Assembly: GCA_035495315.1 (NCBI GenBank)
Contig: DATJGF010000162.1
Span: 27,872 to 91,871 of the forward strand
DNA: 64,000 bases
Origin: DATJGF01 sp035495315
GTDB taxonomy: Bacteria > Verrucomicrobiota > Verrucomicrobiia > Limisphaerales > UBA8199
Reading direction: 5' to 3'
Shown here: positions 25,618 through 34,557 of the stretch, piece by piece
How the letters are laid out: each line of letters starts with the position of its first letter
How positions within the stretch are numbered: the first letter of the stretch is position 1
The notes under the pieces: model-generated
What the model was told of the DNA's origin: nothing
The model's input: only the letters and a program-made list of their open reading frames with translations
Databases searched by the model: none
Program-made: the position numbers and the translations under genes

Positions 25618-26810
25618 TATTGACTTCCTTCATTGAAATAAATCTTCACGTTCTTCGTCGCCCGACCGGAGGCCACCACGTCCAGCTTGCCGTCGCCATT
25701 CAGATCCGCCAGACAAAGGTCCTCGCAAGCCATCGCGTTGTCGTCCAGCAGAGTCTGGGACCATTCCTTCCCCTGCTTGTCACGAGGCATGTAAACCTTG
25801 ATGCCCACTTTCCCTTGAGCATCCTGCCCGCGCCAACCAACAACGACCTGATCGAAACCGGCACCCAACATGTCGCCGCAGGCCACCGCATGGCCTTCTT
25901 TGAGTGAGGAATCAATCACGTGCCGGTGCCATAGTCCGCCACCACCGCCCTCCGGCATTGTATAGATCACCACTTGGTTTCCGTGCATCGGTTCAACCGT
26001 TGCAAGAAATTTCTGACCGTCGGGCAGTTTGCCGTCACGCACCTCGCCCGCGCCGGCAAACCCGGATTCCGAACTGTTGGTCCCCGCCAACTGGTCCGAC
26101 TTCCACCCGTTTTTCTCCTCGATGAAATGGAAAACGCCCTCTTTGCCGGCTACCAGGAGCTCGGCCTTCTCCGGTTGGTTCCAGTGAACCGGGTTCAAAT
26201 TATGCGTCATGTGCAGGGAGTCATTGACGACTTGGGTGCCCCACGGCTGGCGAACTTCAGCGGGCATCTTGTATCGCAGGATTTTGACCCCAGCACCTTC
26301 GCCGTTTTTGTTACCCCGCCCGTGGAGAGGAACCATGACGAGATCAAAACCGCCCGCGGCGTTCTGTATCCAACGCATGCGATGCACGGTCGGCTCGTGC
26401 GGCAGGCGCACCGGTTCCCACCGCGTTGTCCGATCAGCCGGTGGAATGAGATAAAACACCGCGCCACTATTGACCGTGTCTCCGGGATTCCACTCCGCAC
26501 CTACGGCGACCTCAGCCTTCCCATCCTTATTGATATCCGCCGCCGCAATGCAGACGTCGTCCTGTGGCGTCAGGTTTTCAGCAATGACAAATTTTTCCCA
26601 ACCGGGATTTCGGTACCAGACAATCTGCTTTTTATCGACCACCAGAATGTCTGGTTTTTGATCGCCATCCACATCAGCAACCGTCACCGCGTAGCCTATC
26701 GCGATCTTCGAATCAATCTCTACCGTTCGAAATTTCGGCAGCGCCAACTCGGAGCCGCTCAAAACCATGCTGGAGCATAGAGTTGCCACAACAACAACAC
26801 TGGGTTTCAT
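25617..26810 (-). CDS. Secreted FG-GAP/VCBS-repeat protein
   Basis: 397 aa from ATG 26810, with a signal-like start (VVVVATLCSSMVLSGSEL). Repeated calcium-type loops of the FG-GAP/VCBS class are visible: VADVDGDQKPDILVVD, AAADINKDGKAEVAVG and CLADLNGDGKLDVVAS. These build a beta-propeller that may bind ligands or surfaces. Alternating AEW and WNP segments are consistent with blades. Function is unknown beyond a likely extracellular adhesive or binding role. The frame extends to 26846, but a signal peptide fits the internal ATG. Confidence 0.8.
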   Translation of the reverse strand: MKPSVVVVATLCSSMVLSGSELALPKFRTVEIDSKIAIGYAVTVADVDGDQKPDILVVDKKQIVWYRNPGWEKFVIAENLTPQDDVCIAAADINKDGKAEVAVGAEWNPGDTVNSGAVFYLIPPADRTTRWEPVRLPHEPTVHRMRWIQNAAGGFDLVMVPLHGRGNKNGEGAGVKILRYKMPAEVRQPWGTQVVNDSLHMTHNLNPVHWNQPEKAELLVAGKEGVFHFIEEKNGWKSDQLAGTNSSESGFAGAGEVRDGKLPDGQKFLATVEPMHGNQVVIYTMPEGGGGGLWHRHVIDSSLKEGHAVACGDMLGAGFDQVVVGWRGQDAQGKVGIKVYMPRDKQGKEWSQTLLDDNAMACEDLCLADLNGDGKLDVVASGRATKNVKIYFNEGSQ

Positions 26811-26957
26811 ACAGGTAGAGCTAAGGCAATTCCCTCGAAAATGCAAATCGCTGTATACCTAAGGGATTGAATAATGCAGCCCAGGGTTGCGAGGAACGAG
26901 CTACCCTGGGTCACGTTACCCAACGATCAGCCCCAACCACGAAAAGGATTCCATCGC

Positions 26958-28220
26958 CTATGACAAATATGGAATCGTGAGCGGACCTTGCGGTAAAACC
27001 CCAACCCGCGCGCCGTTCTCATTGGAGCTCAACAACTCCTTTACGGTTTCGCCAATGTTACGACAGGGCACCAGGTGTGCGGCGCGAACCACCTCGTCCG
27101 GCAAAGAGCTGTAGAGCAGCACTCGACTGGTCCGTTGAATCAGCCCTTGGATTTGTGCCTGCCACTGTTCCGGCACACAACTACCGGACCTCGCCAGACC
27201 GTCCAAAATCTGTTCCGGACTCGCCGCCCCTCGCAAAATTCGATCAAAGCTCGACTTGAACGGAACCCCGTCACGGCATTCGCAAGCCAGGATCACCGTG
27301 CCACCCGGCTTGACCACTCGCGCCCCGGCACTCATTCCTTTGACTCCTTGATACAGGTTCTGATCAAGCGGATAACCACTGTTGCTTGTGACTACAATGT
27401 CGAAAGGCGCCTCGACTTTCTGCATCGCCGATTTCCTCACGAATTCGCAACCAACTGCATGCGCCCCAATCAAGTCACCGGAAAAAACGCCCGTGATCTC
27501 GCGGTTTTCATTCAACGTCACGTTCATCAGAAAACTCGGCCCCGCCCTCAGGGCAATGTCCCGCATCTCTTCCCAAATCGGATTGCCTCGCGTCTTGCCG
27601 AACGTGGCTTTGGGATCACTGATGTTGCTCGTCCCGTGATTGCTCATGATCGTCTTGAGCCCTGCCACGCCGGGCATAACCCCTTTAGGTCCGCCGCTAA
27701 AGCCGGCGAAGAAATGCGGTTCGATAAAGCCGGTCACGATGCGCACGTCGGCCTCCACAAAACGGCGATTGAGCAACGCAGGTGTCCCATCGCGAGTCGT
27801 GCCCAGGGCAACAAGTTCGGCCGCGTTCTCCGCCTCATGATTTACAACCCGGTACCGCCGCGTCACGGCGGGTGTCACCATCTCATCGAGTTCCGCCGCC
27901 GTATTGTGGCGATGCCCACCCAACGCATTGAGCAATGTAATGTTTCCCGGCGGGACCTCCGCCAGGTATTCCAGCAGCCAGGGAATCAACCGCTCATTGG
28001 GCGTCGCCCGCGTGATATCCGTGAACACGACGCACACGTGATTTCCAGACTTTATCCAATCGCGCAAAGGGCGCGCCTCGATCGGGTTCCCCAACGCCTC
28101 GATCACCGTGCGCCTCTCATCCTTCAAACCTGGCAAGAACGACGGCTTGATCACCGTCGTCTGTTGCTCCGGCAAATCAACCTCGAGACATCCTTCCCCA
28201 TATGCAAGTTGGACATTCAT
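26958..28220 (-). CDS. LarA-like protein (nickel-pincer lactate racemase family)
   Basis: 420 aa. It has the DUF2088 N-terminal Asp/Arg region (VFTDITRATPNERLIPWLLE) and NALGGHRHN. The nucleotide/pincer region is GFIEPHFFAGFSGGPKGVMP, with a lysine in GGPKG and His/Glu partners in EPH. Family members include lactate racemase and other 2-hydroxyacid racemases that use the nickel-pincer cofactor from LarB/C/E. No larB, larC or larE gene is adjacent, so the substrate and even the cofactor are unproven. A small gap of 81 bases precedes the next gene. Confidence 0.85.
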   Translation of the reverse strand: MNVQLAYGEGCLEVDLPEQQTTVIKPSFLPGLKDERRTVIEALGNPIEARPLRDWIKSGNHVCVVFTDITRATPNERLIPWLLEYLAEVPPGNITLLNALGGHRHNTAAELDEMVTPAVTRRYRVVNHEAENAAELVALGTTRDGTPALLNRRFVEADVRIVTGFIEPHFFAGFSGGPKGVMPGVAGLKTIMSNHGTSNISDPKATFGKTRGNPIWEEMRDIALRAGPSFLMNVTLNENREITGVFSGDLIGAHAVGCEFVRKSAMQKVEAPFDIVVTSNSGYPLDQNLYQGVKGMSAGARVVKPGGTVILACECRDGVPFKSSFDRILRGAASPEQILDGLARSGSCVPEQWQAQIQGLIQRTSRVLLYSSLPDEVVRAAHLVPCRNIGETVKELLSSNENGARVGVLPQGPLTIPYLS

Positions 28221-28301
28221 TTCATGAAAGTGGTCGTCGCGTCATTTCTCGCCCCGTTGCACGAAGATAGCTCGGCTCATCCAACTTCCTGGGGCGCTTT
28301 T

Positions 28302-29105
28302 CTAAGGCGCTGGGTCGACCCCACCCCATGTTTCCATATGCGGCTCATGATCGTTGTTCCACCTGCAACGTGCGCTATCCGTCGCCACAATCCACTCAGC
28401 CTGCTTGTGAAACTCAACGTGCCCGTCGCAGAAAAGACCGTTGGCTCCGCCAAGGTGGCGCGAAGCAGGAATTCCCGTTGCCGACGCACCCGTTTCGAAC
28501 CAAACAAATCGGTTTGTGCCGTGCGGCGAGAGGCAAATGGCGCCAGTAAAAACATCCCCATAAGCAATCATTTCAGCGGGGCATACAACCGTTTCTTCGT
28601 GTACCTCCCTGGGCTGCGTTCCGACAGCCAGTCCTAGGCCCAGGTCCACAGAATTAGCCGTGCCATTTCCGTTTAGCGCATAACCCGACAGCCGGTCGTC
28701 ATCCCCAATTGGGTAAGTGTGACGTATCGGACAATCCTCCTGCACCGGACAATAGAAGATTTTGTGGTTTTGGCTCAAGTAAGGCATCAGAGAACCACTT
28801 TCCATTACCGATTCCCCCTGCATCGAAACTGAACTGACACTCATCTCCCAATTGATCGGATACCGCCGGAAATCGGCCAAATACATCTGCGCCGCCAGGC
28901 CGATTTGATGCAAGTTGCTCCGGCAAGCCGTGCTCGACGCTGAAGCTTTCGCTCGCGACAGTGACGGAAAAAGAAACGCAGCCAGCAGCGCAATGACGGC
29001 GATTACCACCAGCAGTTCTATCAATGTGAACGCAAAGCCTCGCCCGGGCTCCGGATTCTCACCGAAGCTGATGGCGTGCCCTCGATTACCGCCGGGCTGT
29101 CGCAT
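28302..29105 (-). CDS. Prepilin-type N-terminal cleavage/methylation protein
   Basis: 267 aa from ATG 29105, which has a good ribosome site (AGGAG six bases upstream). The type III signal GFAFTLIELLVVIAVIALLA has Glu at +5 and a hydrophobic helix, then pseudopilin-like SLSRAKASASSTACRSNLHQ. The C-terminus is GC/His rich (GANGLFCDGHVEFHKQAEW), the H-X9-DG tail of verrucomicrobial and planctomycete prepilin-like proteins. These are exported by a type II secretion/type IV pilus-type system, but their role is unknown. The frame extends upstream to 29198 without a ribosome site. Confidence 0.88.
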   Translation of the reverse strand: MRQPGGNRGHAISFGENPEPGRGFAFTLIELLVVIAVIALLAAFLFPSLSRAKASASSTACRSNLHQIGLAAQMYLADFRRYPINWEMSVSSVSMQGESVMESGSLMPYLSQNHKIFYCPVQEDCPIRHTYPIGDDDRLSGYALNGNGTANSVDLGLGLAVGTQPREVHEETVVCPAEMIAYGDVFTGAICLSPHGTNRFVWFETGASATGIPASRHLGGANGLFCDGHVEFHKQAEWIVATDSARCRWNNDHEPHMETWGGVDPAP

Positions 29106-29224
29106 AGCGCTCTCCTGCTCTCGCGAGTTTACCTCGTCACCACCACAATGCAACACGACACGCAGCCCAATAGGCAAAGTCTGTGAATTTAATAACAAAT
29201 CACCCTTCTCTGGCCTGCCGACTT

Positions 29225-29254
29225 TACTCGTCCTCGTCGTCGTCCTAGTTCTCG
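29225..29254. repeat. Hexamer tandem repeat in the prepilin/HtrA divergent gap
   Basis: Five 6-base steps read TACTCG TCCTCG TCGTCG, then TCCTAG TTCTCG. The 29106-29489 gap (384 bases) otherwise holds a CT-rich single arm of CTCTGCC/TCTCTGC-like words near 29369-29408. No gene is seen, and the gap is the divergent regulatory region of the two flanking genes. Confidence 0.6.
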
Positions 29255-29489
29255 CAACGAATCAGAGTACCGCAAACGGGGATCGTGATCTCTTGATGCT
29301 TTCGGTGTGTATCAGAGATGATGCACAGTGACGCCATTGAACTTGATGTCCCTCGCATTCACTCGACCTTCCTCTGCCTTCTCTTGGCGTCTCTGCCCTT
29401 AGCGAGTCCCACTTGACTTTTTCTGACCCTGAAATTACTCCTCCGATCCCCGTATTTTGAACGAATCGACCGCCAAGCTTGACTGTTAT

Positions 29490-30962
29490 ATGTCTGTGAA
29501 CCTTAGGAACCAATTGCCTCAAACGAATGTCGAGCCGCAGGCGTCACAAGCGCCGGAACGGCTTGTTATCAATTCCTCTTTCTGCCCTTTCTCTTTACGA
29601 AAGCCGCTCACGCGAACGGCGCAGTATCTCGCCAGGCTTCTATTCTTCAGCACGGCCGTGACTTTGTTCGCCGCTGAGCCCGACATCCGCCGGGACGCCG
29701 CCGTCATCGCCACCGAACAGGTCATTCCCTGCGTCGTCAACATCGCCACCGAGACGGTCATCGAATACCACGAGTGGTATGATGACCTGCTTCGTCAGTT
29801 CTATGGCTGGCCAAATACGCCTGTTCGCCAGGAGAAATCCATCAGCCTCGGCTCCGGAGTCATCGTGGACGAAGAGGGTTACGTCCTTACCAACTTCCAT
29901 GTCGTCCGCCGCGCCAACCGGATCCAGGTCAAGCTCTGGGACGGCCGCGAGTACGATGCCGACGCCGTCATGACCACCGAGTCGAGCGATGTCGCCCTCC
30001 TTAAACTCAAGACAAAACCCGGCGAAAAATTCAAAGCAATCCGGTTCGCGCCGGACGATGACCTGCTTTTAGGAGAAACCGTATTGGCGGTCGGAAATCC
30101 CTACGGCCTGGGAGGCGCCGTCACCAAGGGTATCTTGAGCTCGAAAAATCGGCGGCCGTCGACCGGCAAAGAGCCATTGGATGTCGAGGATTGGCTGCAG
30201 ACCGACGCAGCGATTAATCCCGGCAACAGCGGCGGCCCCCTGGTCAACCTCCGGGGAGAGTTAATCGGGTTGAATGTCGCGGTTTATCTCGATGAACGTG
30301 GGCAGCGCGGCCCCGGCGTCGGGTTCTCAATTCCCGTAAAGCAGGTTTCCGCAGCTTTGTCGCGATACTTCACCCCCGAGCAGACTGACTCGCTCTGGTT
30401 CGGGGCACAGGTTAAATCCGGGCCAGGACCGCTGGTCGTCACCTCGGTGCAGGCCGGCAGTCCCGCCGCCAGGGCGGGACTGCAAGCCGGGGATCAACTC
30501 CTCCAAATCAATGCAGAAAAACCGCAAAGCCTTATTGCCGTCAACCGCTTGCTCGTGAGCGAAGCCGAAAAGCCCGTCGCTATTGCCATCGCCCGCGGCA
30601 GCGACCACAAAACCGTTAAGGTCCGCCTGATGCCGCTGGAGGATCTCATCCGCCAGAAACTCGGGCTAACATTATTGGAGGCGACGCCGCGAACCGCCCA
30701 GCGCCTCGGCATACGTCCCGGGGAAGGTTTATTCGTCGAAGAGGTCGAAAAAGGCGGGCCGGCGGACCAGGCGCAATTGCAGCGGGGCTACATCGTGACG
30801 GCAATTGAAGGCCAGAAAGCGACTCATCCAAGAATCGTGGCGGTCGCGCTCGCCGAACTCAAGAAAGGGGATGCCGCCCACCTGATGGTCATCGTCCCGC
30901 GCCGCATCGGCAGCAGCTTCGTCGAATTCCATCAAGGCACAGTCGAAGTTGAAGTCCGCTGA
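29490..30962 (+). CDS. HtrA/DegP-type serine protease with two PDZ domains
   Basis: 490 aa from ATG 29490. The trypsin-like domain has the full triad: His in VLTNFHVVRRA, Asp in ESSDVALLKLK and Ser in NPGNSGGPLVNL. Two PDZ domains follow (SPAARAGLQAGDQLLQIN, and EKGGPADQAQLQRGYIVTA). A hydrophobic segment before the protease domain (RLLFFSTAVTLFAAEPD) is a signal or anchor, so the enzyme acts in the envelope as a quality-control protease. The frame extends to TTG 29457. Neither start has a clear Shine-Dalgarno, so the N-terminus is uncertain. Confidence 0.92.
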   Translation: MSVNLRNQLPQTNVEPQASQAPERLVINSSFCPFSLRKPLTRTAQYLARLLFFSTAVTLFAAEPDIRRDAAVIATEQVIPCVVNIATETVIEYHEWYDDLLRQFYGWPNTPVRQEKSISLGSGVIVDEEGYVLTNFHVVRRANRIQVKLWDGREYDADAVMTTESSDVALLKLKTKPGEKFKAIRFAPDDDLLLGETVLAVGNPYGLGGAVTKGILSSKNRRPSTGKEPLDVEDWLQTDAAINPGNSGGPLVNLRGELIGLNVAVYLDERGQRGPGVGFSIPVKQVSAALSRYFTPEQTDSLWFGAQVKSGPGPLVVTSVQAGSPAARAGLQAGDQLLQINAEKPQSLIAVNRLLVSEAEKPVAIAIARGSDHKTVKVRLMPLEDLIRQKLGLTLLEATPRTAQRLGIRPGEGLFVEEVEKGGPADQAQLQRGYIVTAIEGQKATHPRIVAVALAELKKGDAAHLMVIVPRRIGSSFVEFHQGTVEVEVR

Positions 30963-30970
30963 CACCCCAT

Positions 30971-31075
30971 TCGGAAGGCCGAGCTCCTCGGGCCCGATTC
31001 AATAAAGAATGCAAAATGCAGAGTGCAGAATGGCGCCTCGCGGAGCTCGGCCTTCCGAAAAGCGTTTCGCCAACA
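30971..31075. repeat. Repeat family A, copy 3, with GAATGCA heptad array in its loop
   Basis: The left arm 30971-30995 (TCGGAAGGCCGAGCTCCTCG) pairs with 31032-31058 (...GGAGCTCGGCCTTCCGA). The loop 31006-31030 is a 7-base array (AAGAATGCAAAATGCAGAGT...). The tail GAAAAGCGTTTCGCCAAC matches the tail of copy 1. It separates the HtrA gene from the ABC operon. Confidence 0.8.
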
Positions 31076-31187
31076 CACTCTCCGAACGCACCGTTAACAT
31101 CGTCAGAGTCTTGAAATCTTCGATTGCGGGAGTTTAGTCTTTCTTTAGTCAGGACCCATTGATTAAACTGCAGTTTGGGTTGCTTCA

Positions 31188-32150
31188 ATGAGCGACGATT
31201 TAATGATAGAAGTAACCGGTCTGACCAAGCGATATGCCGGCCACACTGCGGTGTCGAACATATCGTTTACAGTCAGGCGCGGAGAGATTGTGGGGTTGCT
31301 GGGTCCTAATGGAGCCGGCAAGAGCACCACGATGCGCATTCTCTCCTGCTATCTCCCCGCCAGCTCCGGCACTGTCCGTGTCGCCGGACTCGATGTCTTC
31401 CATCACTCGACCGAAGTCCGCCGGCGTATCGGTTATATGCCCGAAAACAACCCGCTTCACTTCGATATGCGCGTGCGGGAATATTTGAAATTTCGCGCGC
31501 GGTTGAAGGGATTGAGCCTGAAGCAATCGCGAACTCGGGTGGATACTGTCATGGAGCAGTGCGGCCTGACCGATGTCGCTCGGCGCATCGTGGGGCAGCT
31601 CTCCAAAGGCTATCGCCAGCGTGTCGGCCTGGCCGACGCCCTGGTGCACGAGCCGGAGCTAATCATCCTGGATGAACCAACCATTGGGCTGGATCCTAAC
31701 CAGATCCGTTCGGTGCGCCAGCTCATCAAGAGTCTGGCCAGCAAACATACGGTGTTGATCTCCACTCATATCCTGCCCGAGGCCGAAATGACCTGCAACC
31801 GCATGCTCATTCTTTACGAAGGTAAGATCCTCGCCGCCGATACTCCCGACAATCTCCAGCGCTTGATGAGCAGCAACAGCCAGGTCCTTGCCGAAATCGC
31901 CGCGCCAATGGCTGATCTTCAGGAATCCTGGGCCGCAATGCCCGAAGTCGAAAGTTTCGATGTCGCTGCCGCTGAAGGCGAGTATTATCGCTGCGCATTG
32001 ACTCCACGCGACGGCCTTGATCTCCGGCCCCGCATCTTCGAATTGGCAAGACAGCGCGGCTGGGCTTTGCGTGAACTCACCCGCAGCCGCCACTCGCTCG
32101 AGGATATTTACGTGCGATTGACCCGGCCGGACGAGGAGGAAGAACTCTAA
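31188..32150 (+). CDS. ABC transporter ATP-binding protein, GldA-like
   Basis: 320 aa. Walker A is LLGPNGAGKSTTMRIL, the signature LSKGYRQRVGLADAL and Walker B ELIILDEPTIGLDPNQI, with the His switch in STHILPEAE. The CcmA/GldA-like C-terminal extension follows. It overlaps the permease start by one base, so it powers that permease. In Bacteroidota the GldA-GldF-GldG complex is linked to gliding, but in other phyla the same set has no known function. Confidence 0.93.
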   Translation: MSDDLMIEVTGLTKRYAGHTAVSNISFTVRRGEIVGLLGPNGAGKSTTMRILSCYLPASSGTVRVAGLDVFHHSTEVRRRIGYMPENNPLHFDMRVREYLKFRARLKGLSLKQSRTRVDTVMEQCGLTDVARRIVGQLSKGYRQRVGLADALVHEPELIILDEPTIGLDPNQIRSVRQLIKSLASKHTVLISTHILPEAEMTCNRMLILYEGKILAADTPDNLQRLMSSNSQVLAEIAAPMADLQESWAAMPEVESFDVAAAEGEYYRCALTPRDGLDLRPRIFELARQRGWALRELTRSRHSLEDIYVRLTRPDEEEEL

Positions 32151-32902
32151 TGGGCCCTTACCTGACCCTGATGCGACGTGAATTGTCCGGTTATTTCCTG
32201 TCTCTCACCGGCTATGTGATCATCGCGGCCGCCGTCTTCCTGCTTGGGTTCAGCTTCGTCGTGTTGCTCGTCAATCTGCAACAGGAAGCCACCCCCATGC
32301 CGCTTACCGAGCTCTTTTACATCACCCCGTTCTTTTGGTTCATTCTGCTGCTCTCGACCCCCGTCATCACGATGCGGTTGTTTGCCCAGGAAAAATTCTC
32401 CGGCACCTTCGAAACCTTGATGACTGCGCCGGTCACTGATCTGCAGGTCGTCCTCGCCAAATTCAGTGCCGGATTGGTCTTCTACATTCTCATGTGGTTG
32501 CCCCTCCTCGGATGCTTGTTCATTGTCCGGCACTTCGCCAGCGACCCCGCTGCCCTCGATCCGGGCGCCGTCGCCGGAACCTTCATCGGTATCCTCCTCC
32601 TTGGCTGCCTCTTTATTTCGCTCGGTTGCTGTGCCTCGGCCTTAACCCGCAGTCAGGTCACTGCGGCTATGATCAGCCTCGTCTTCGGCGGCAGCCTCTT
32701 CATGATCGGCGTCCTGGCCGACCGCATCCCGCTGCGTATCACCTGGCAAACCGAAGTGCTGTCGGCCCTCTCCTTTTTCGACCAGATGCACGATTTCGCC
32801 CGCGGCGTAGTCGACACCCGCCCCATCGTGCTCTACTTGAGCCTGACTTTGCTGTTCCTGTTCCTCACCTTGCGGGTCGTCGAAAGCCGACGGTGGAAAT
32901 AA
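32150..32902 (+). CDS. ABC transporter permease, GldF-like
   Basis: 250 aa with about six membrane segments (YVIIAAAVFLLGFSFVVLLV, FFWFILLLSTPVITMRLFA and others). A permease signature is LFAQEKFSGTFETLMTAPVT near residue 85. It is start/stop coupled to the ATPase, and the next gene begins two bases after its stop. GldF-type permeases pair with GldA and GldG. Confidence 0.9.
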   Translation: MGPYLTLMRRELSGYFLSLTGYVIIAAAVFLLGFSFVVLLVNLQQEATPMPLTELFYITPFFWFILLLSTPVITMRLFAQEKFSGTFETLMTAPVTDLQVVLAKFSAGLVFYILMWLPLLGCLFIVRHFASDPAALDPGAVAGTFIGILLLGCLFISLGCCASALTRSQVTAAMISLVFGGSLFMIGVLADRIPLRITWQTEVLSALSFFDQMHDFARGVVDTRPIVLYLSLTLLFLFLTLRVVESRRWK

Positions 32903-32903
32903 C

Positions 32904-34379
32904 ATGGCAGACCCGACCCCCGAAAAATCAACCTTCTCGCCCTACCGGAAATGGGGTATCGGCCTGCAGGTCTGTCTCGTCATCGGCCTGGTCCTCTCGG
33001 TCGTGGTGATGATTAATTACCTTAGCCACGATTATTTCTTCCGTTACCACCTCAGCGCGCGCGGCAGAATCCCGCTCGCGACACGCACGGTGAAGTTTCT
33101 CGAATCAGTAACCAATGATGTTAACGTCACCATTTACTACGATAAAAACGACCCCCTCTATACGATGGTCGCCGATCTCCTTAAAGAGTACAAACGCATC
33201 AACCGCAAAATAAATGTCCAGACCGTCGATTATCTTCGAGACGCGGGAGCAGCCGTTCAATTAAAACAAAAATACACTTTCCTCGCCTCGCCCAACGCCA
33301 AGGATATCATCCTCTTCGACTGCGGCGGCAGGTATAAAACCGTCAACGGCAACGCCATCGCTCAATACGTCACCGAACGGATGCCGAATGAGAAGGAAAT
33401 CGAGTATCGGCGCAAGCTCGTATCGTTTACAGGCGAGAAAGCGTTCACTTCCGCGGTGATTTGGGTGACGAACCCGAAACAATTCAAGGCCTGCTTTCTC
33501 CAGGGAGACGGTGAACATGACATCGAAAGTGGCGACGAGACTCTGGGGTATCTGAAACTGGCGGCCGTGCTCCTGGAAAATTCCATTCAAGCCGAGAAGA
33601 TCTCTTTGCTAGGCACCAATGAAATCCCAGCCGATTGCAACCTCCTGGTCATCGCCGGGCCGACCGTCGCCATCCCTGACCCAGTCCTCGACAAGGTCGA
33701 CCAGTACCTTAATCAAGGCGGCCGCTTACTCGCCCTCTTCAATTTCTCTTCGATTCACAAAGAAACCGGGTTGGAACGAATTCTGGCCAAATGGGGCGTC
33801 AGCGTAGGAACGAATACCATTCAGGACCTGCAAAATACCAAGGCTGGAACCGACGTGATAGTGACTAGCTTTGCGGACCATCCGGTGGTTGCCCCGCTTC
33901 AAACGCTGGCCCTTCAACTAATCCTGCCTCGCCCCATCGGCAAATTGCAGAGCGCCCGACAATCGGCTGACGCTCCCCGTGTCCAGGAGATCGCCTTCAC
34001 CGGTTCTCATGCCACGATCGATAAGAACCCTCAACTCGGTTCCGGCCGCTTCCCGCTCATGGTTGCCGTCGAAAAAGGCGCCCTCAAAGATGTCATCACC
34101 GACCGCGGCACAACCCGGATGGTTGTGATCGGCGATTCGATTTTTCTCGTCAACCGCCAGATTGAGTCTGGCGCCAACAAGGATTTAGCCGGTTATGCTG
34201 TCAACTGGCTGCTCGATCGCCCTCACCTCCTGGAAGGACTCGAACCGCGGCCCGTCGCCGAGTACCGCCTGGTCATGACTAACACCCAATTACAAAGTGC
34301 CGAGTGGTTGCTCCTGGCAGGCATGCCCGGCGCCGTGTTGGCCCTCGGTTCCGTCGTCTGGCTTCGTCGCCGCGGGTAA
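32904..34379 (+). CDS. GldG-like auxiliary ABC transport protein
   Basis: 491 aa, with an N-terminal membrane segment (LQVCLVIGLVLSVVVMINYL) and a second at the C-terminus (WLLLAGMPGAVLALGSVVWL). The large outside domain is a GldG-type fold (PF09822 family), with QGDGEHDIESGDE and LLVIAGPTVAIPDPVLDKVD. The architecture and position after an ATPase and permease match GldG in gliding bacteria. The role here is not known. Confidence 0.85.
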   Translation: MADPTPEKSTFSPYRKWGIGLQVCLVIGLVLSVVVMINYLSHDYFFRYHLSARGRIPLATRTVKFLESVTNDVNVTIYYDKNDPLYTMVADLLKEYKRINRKINVQTVDYLRDAGAAVQLKQKYTFLASPNAKDIILFDCGGRYKTVNGNAIAQYVTERMPNEKEIEYRRKLVSFTGEKAFTSAVIWVTNPKQFKACFLQGDGEHDIESGDETLGYLKLAAVLLENSIQAEKISLLGTNEIPADCNLLVIAGPTVAIPDPVLDKVDQYLNQGGRLLALFNFSSIHKETGLERILAKWGVSVGTNTIQDLQNTKAGTDVIVTSFADHPVVAPLQTLALQLILPRPIGKLQSARQSADAPRVQEIAFTGSHATIDKNPQLGSGRFPLMVAVEKGALKDVITDRGTTRMVVIGDSIFLVNRQIESGANKDLAGYAVNWLLDRPHLLEGLEPRPVAEYRLVMTNTQLQSAEWLLLAGMPGAVLALGSVVWLRRRG

Positions 34380-34386
34380 CCGCCTC

Positions 34387-34488
34387 GAACATCGAACATC
34401 GAACTTTGAACCCCGAGCCCCATCCGCTTAGCTTCGAGTGTAATTTTGTTCGAAGTTCAATGTTCGGTTTTCGAAGTTCAATGTTGCG
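34387..34488. repeat. Heptad inverted element 3 (GAACATC type)
   Basis: The left arm 34387-34420 reads GAACATC GAACATC GAACTT. The right arm 34448-34488 reads GTTCGAA GTTCAAT GTTCGG, its reverse complement. The spacer is about 27 bases, including a TTAGCTTCGAG word that also occurs, as TTAGCTTGCGG, in the spacer of element 2. It lies in the 178-base gap between the GldG-like and DUF4340 genes. Confidence 0.8.
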
Positions 34489-34557
34489 CCCCTGTTTTAC
34501 CCGGTCCAGCAAAAGGAGATCCTGGTTGCTTGCTCCAAGGCTTTTCCTTTCACCCGC

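Noticed and set aside
25974..26780. A 268-codon plus-strand frame opposite the FG-GAP gene
   Set aside because: Antisense shadow; the minus-strand gene has repeated calcium-type loops and a signal peptide.
27075..28637. A 520-codon plus-strand frame opposite the LarA-like and prepilin-like genes
   Set aside because: It is a long antisense frame opposite a gene with clear family motifs, rich in Arg/His/Pro and without domains; long antisense frames are common in GC-rich DNA.
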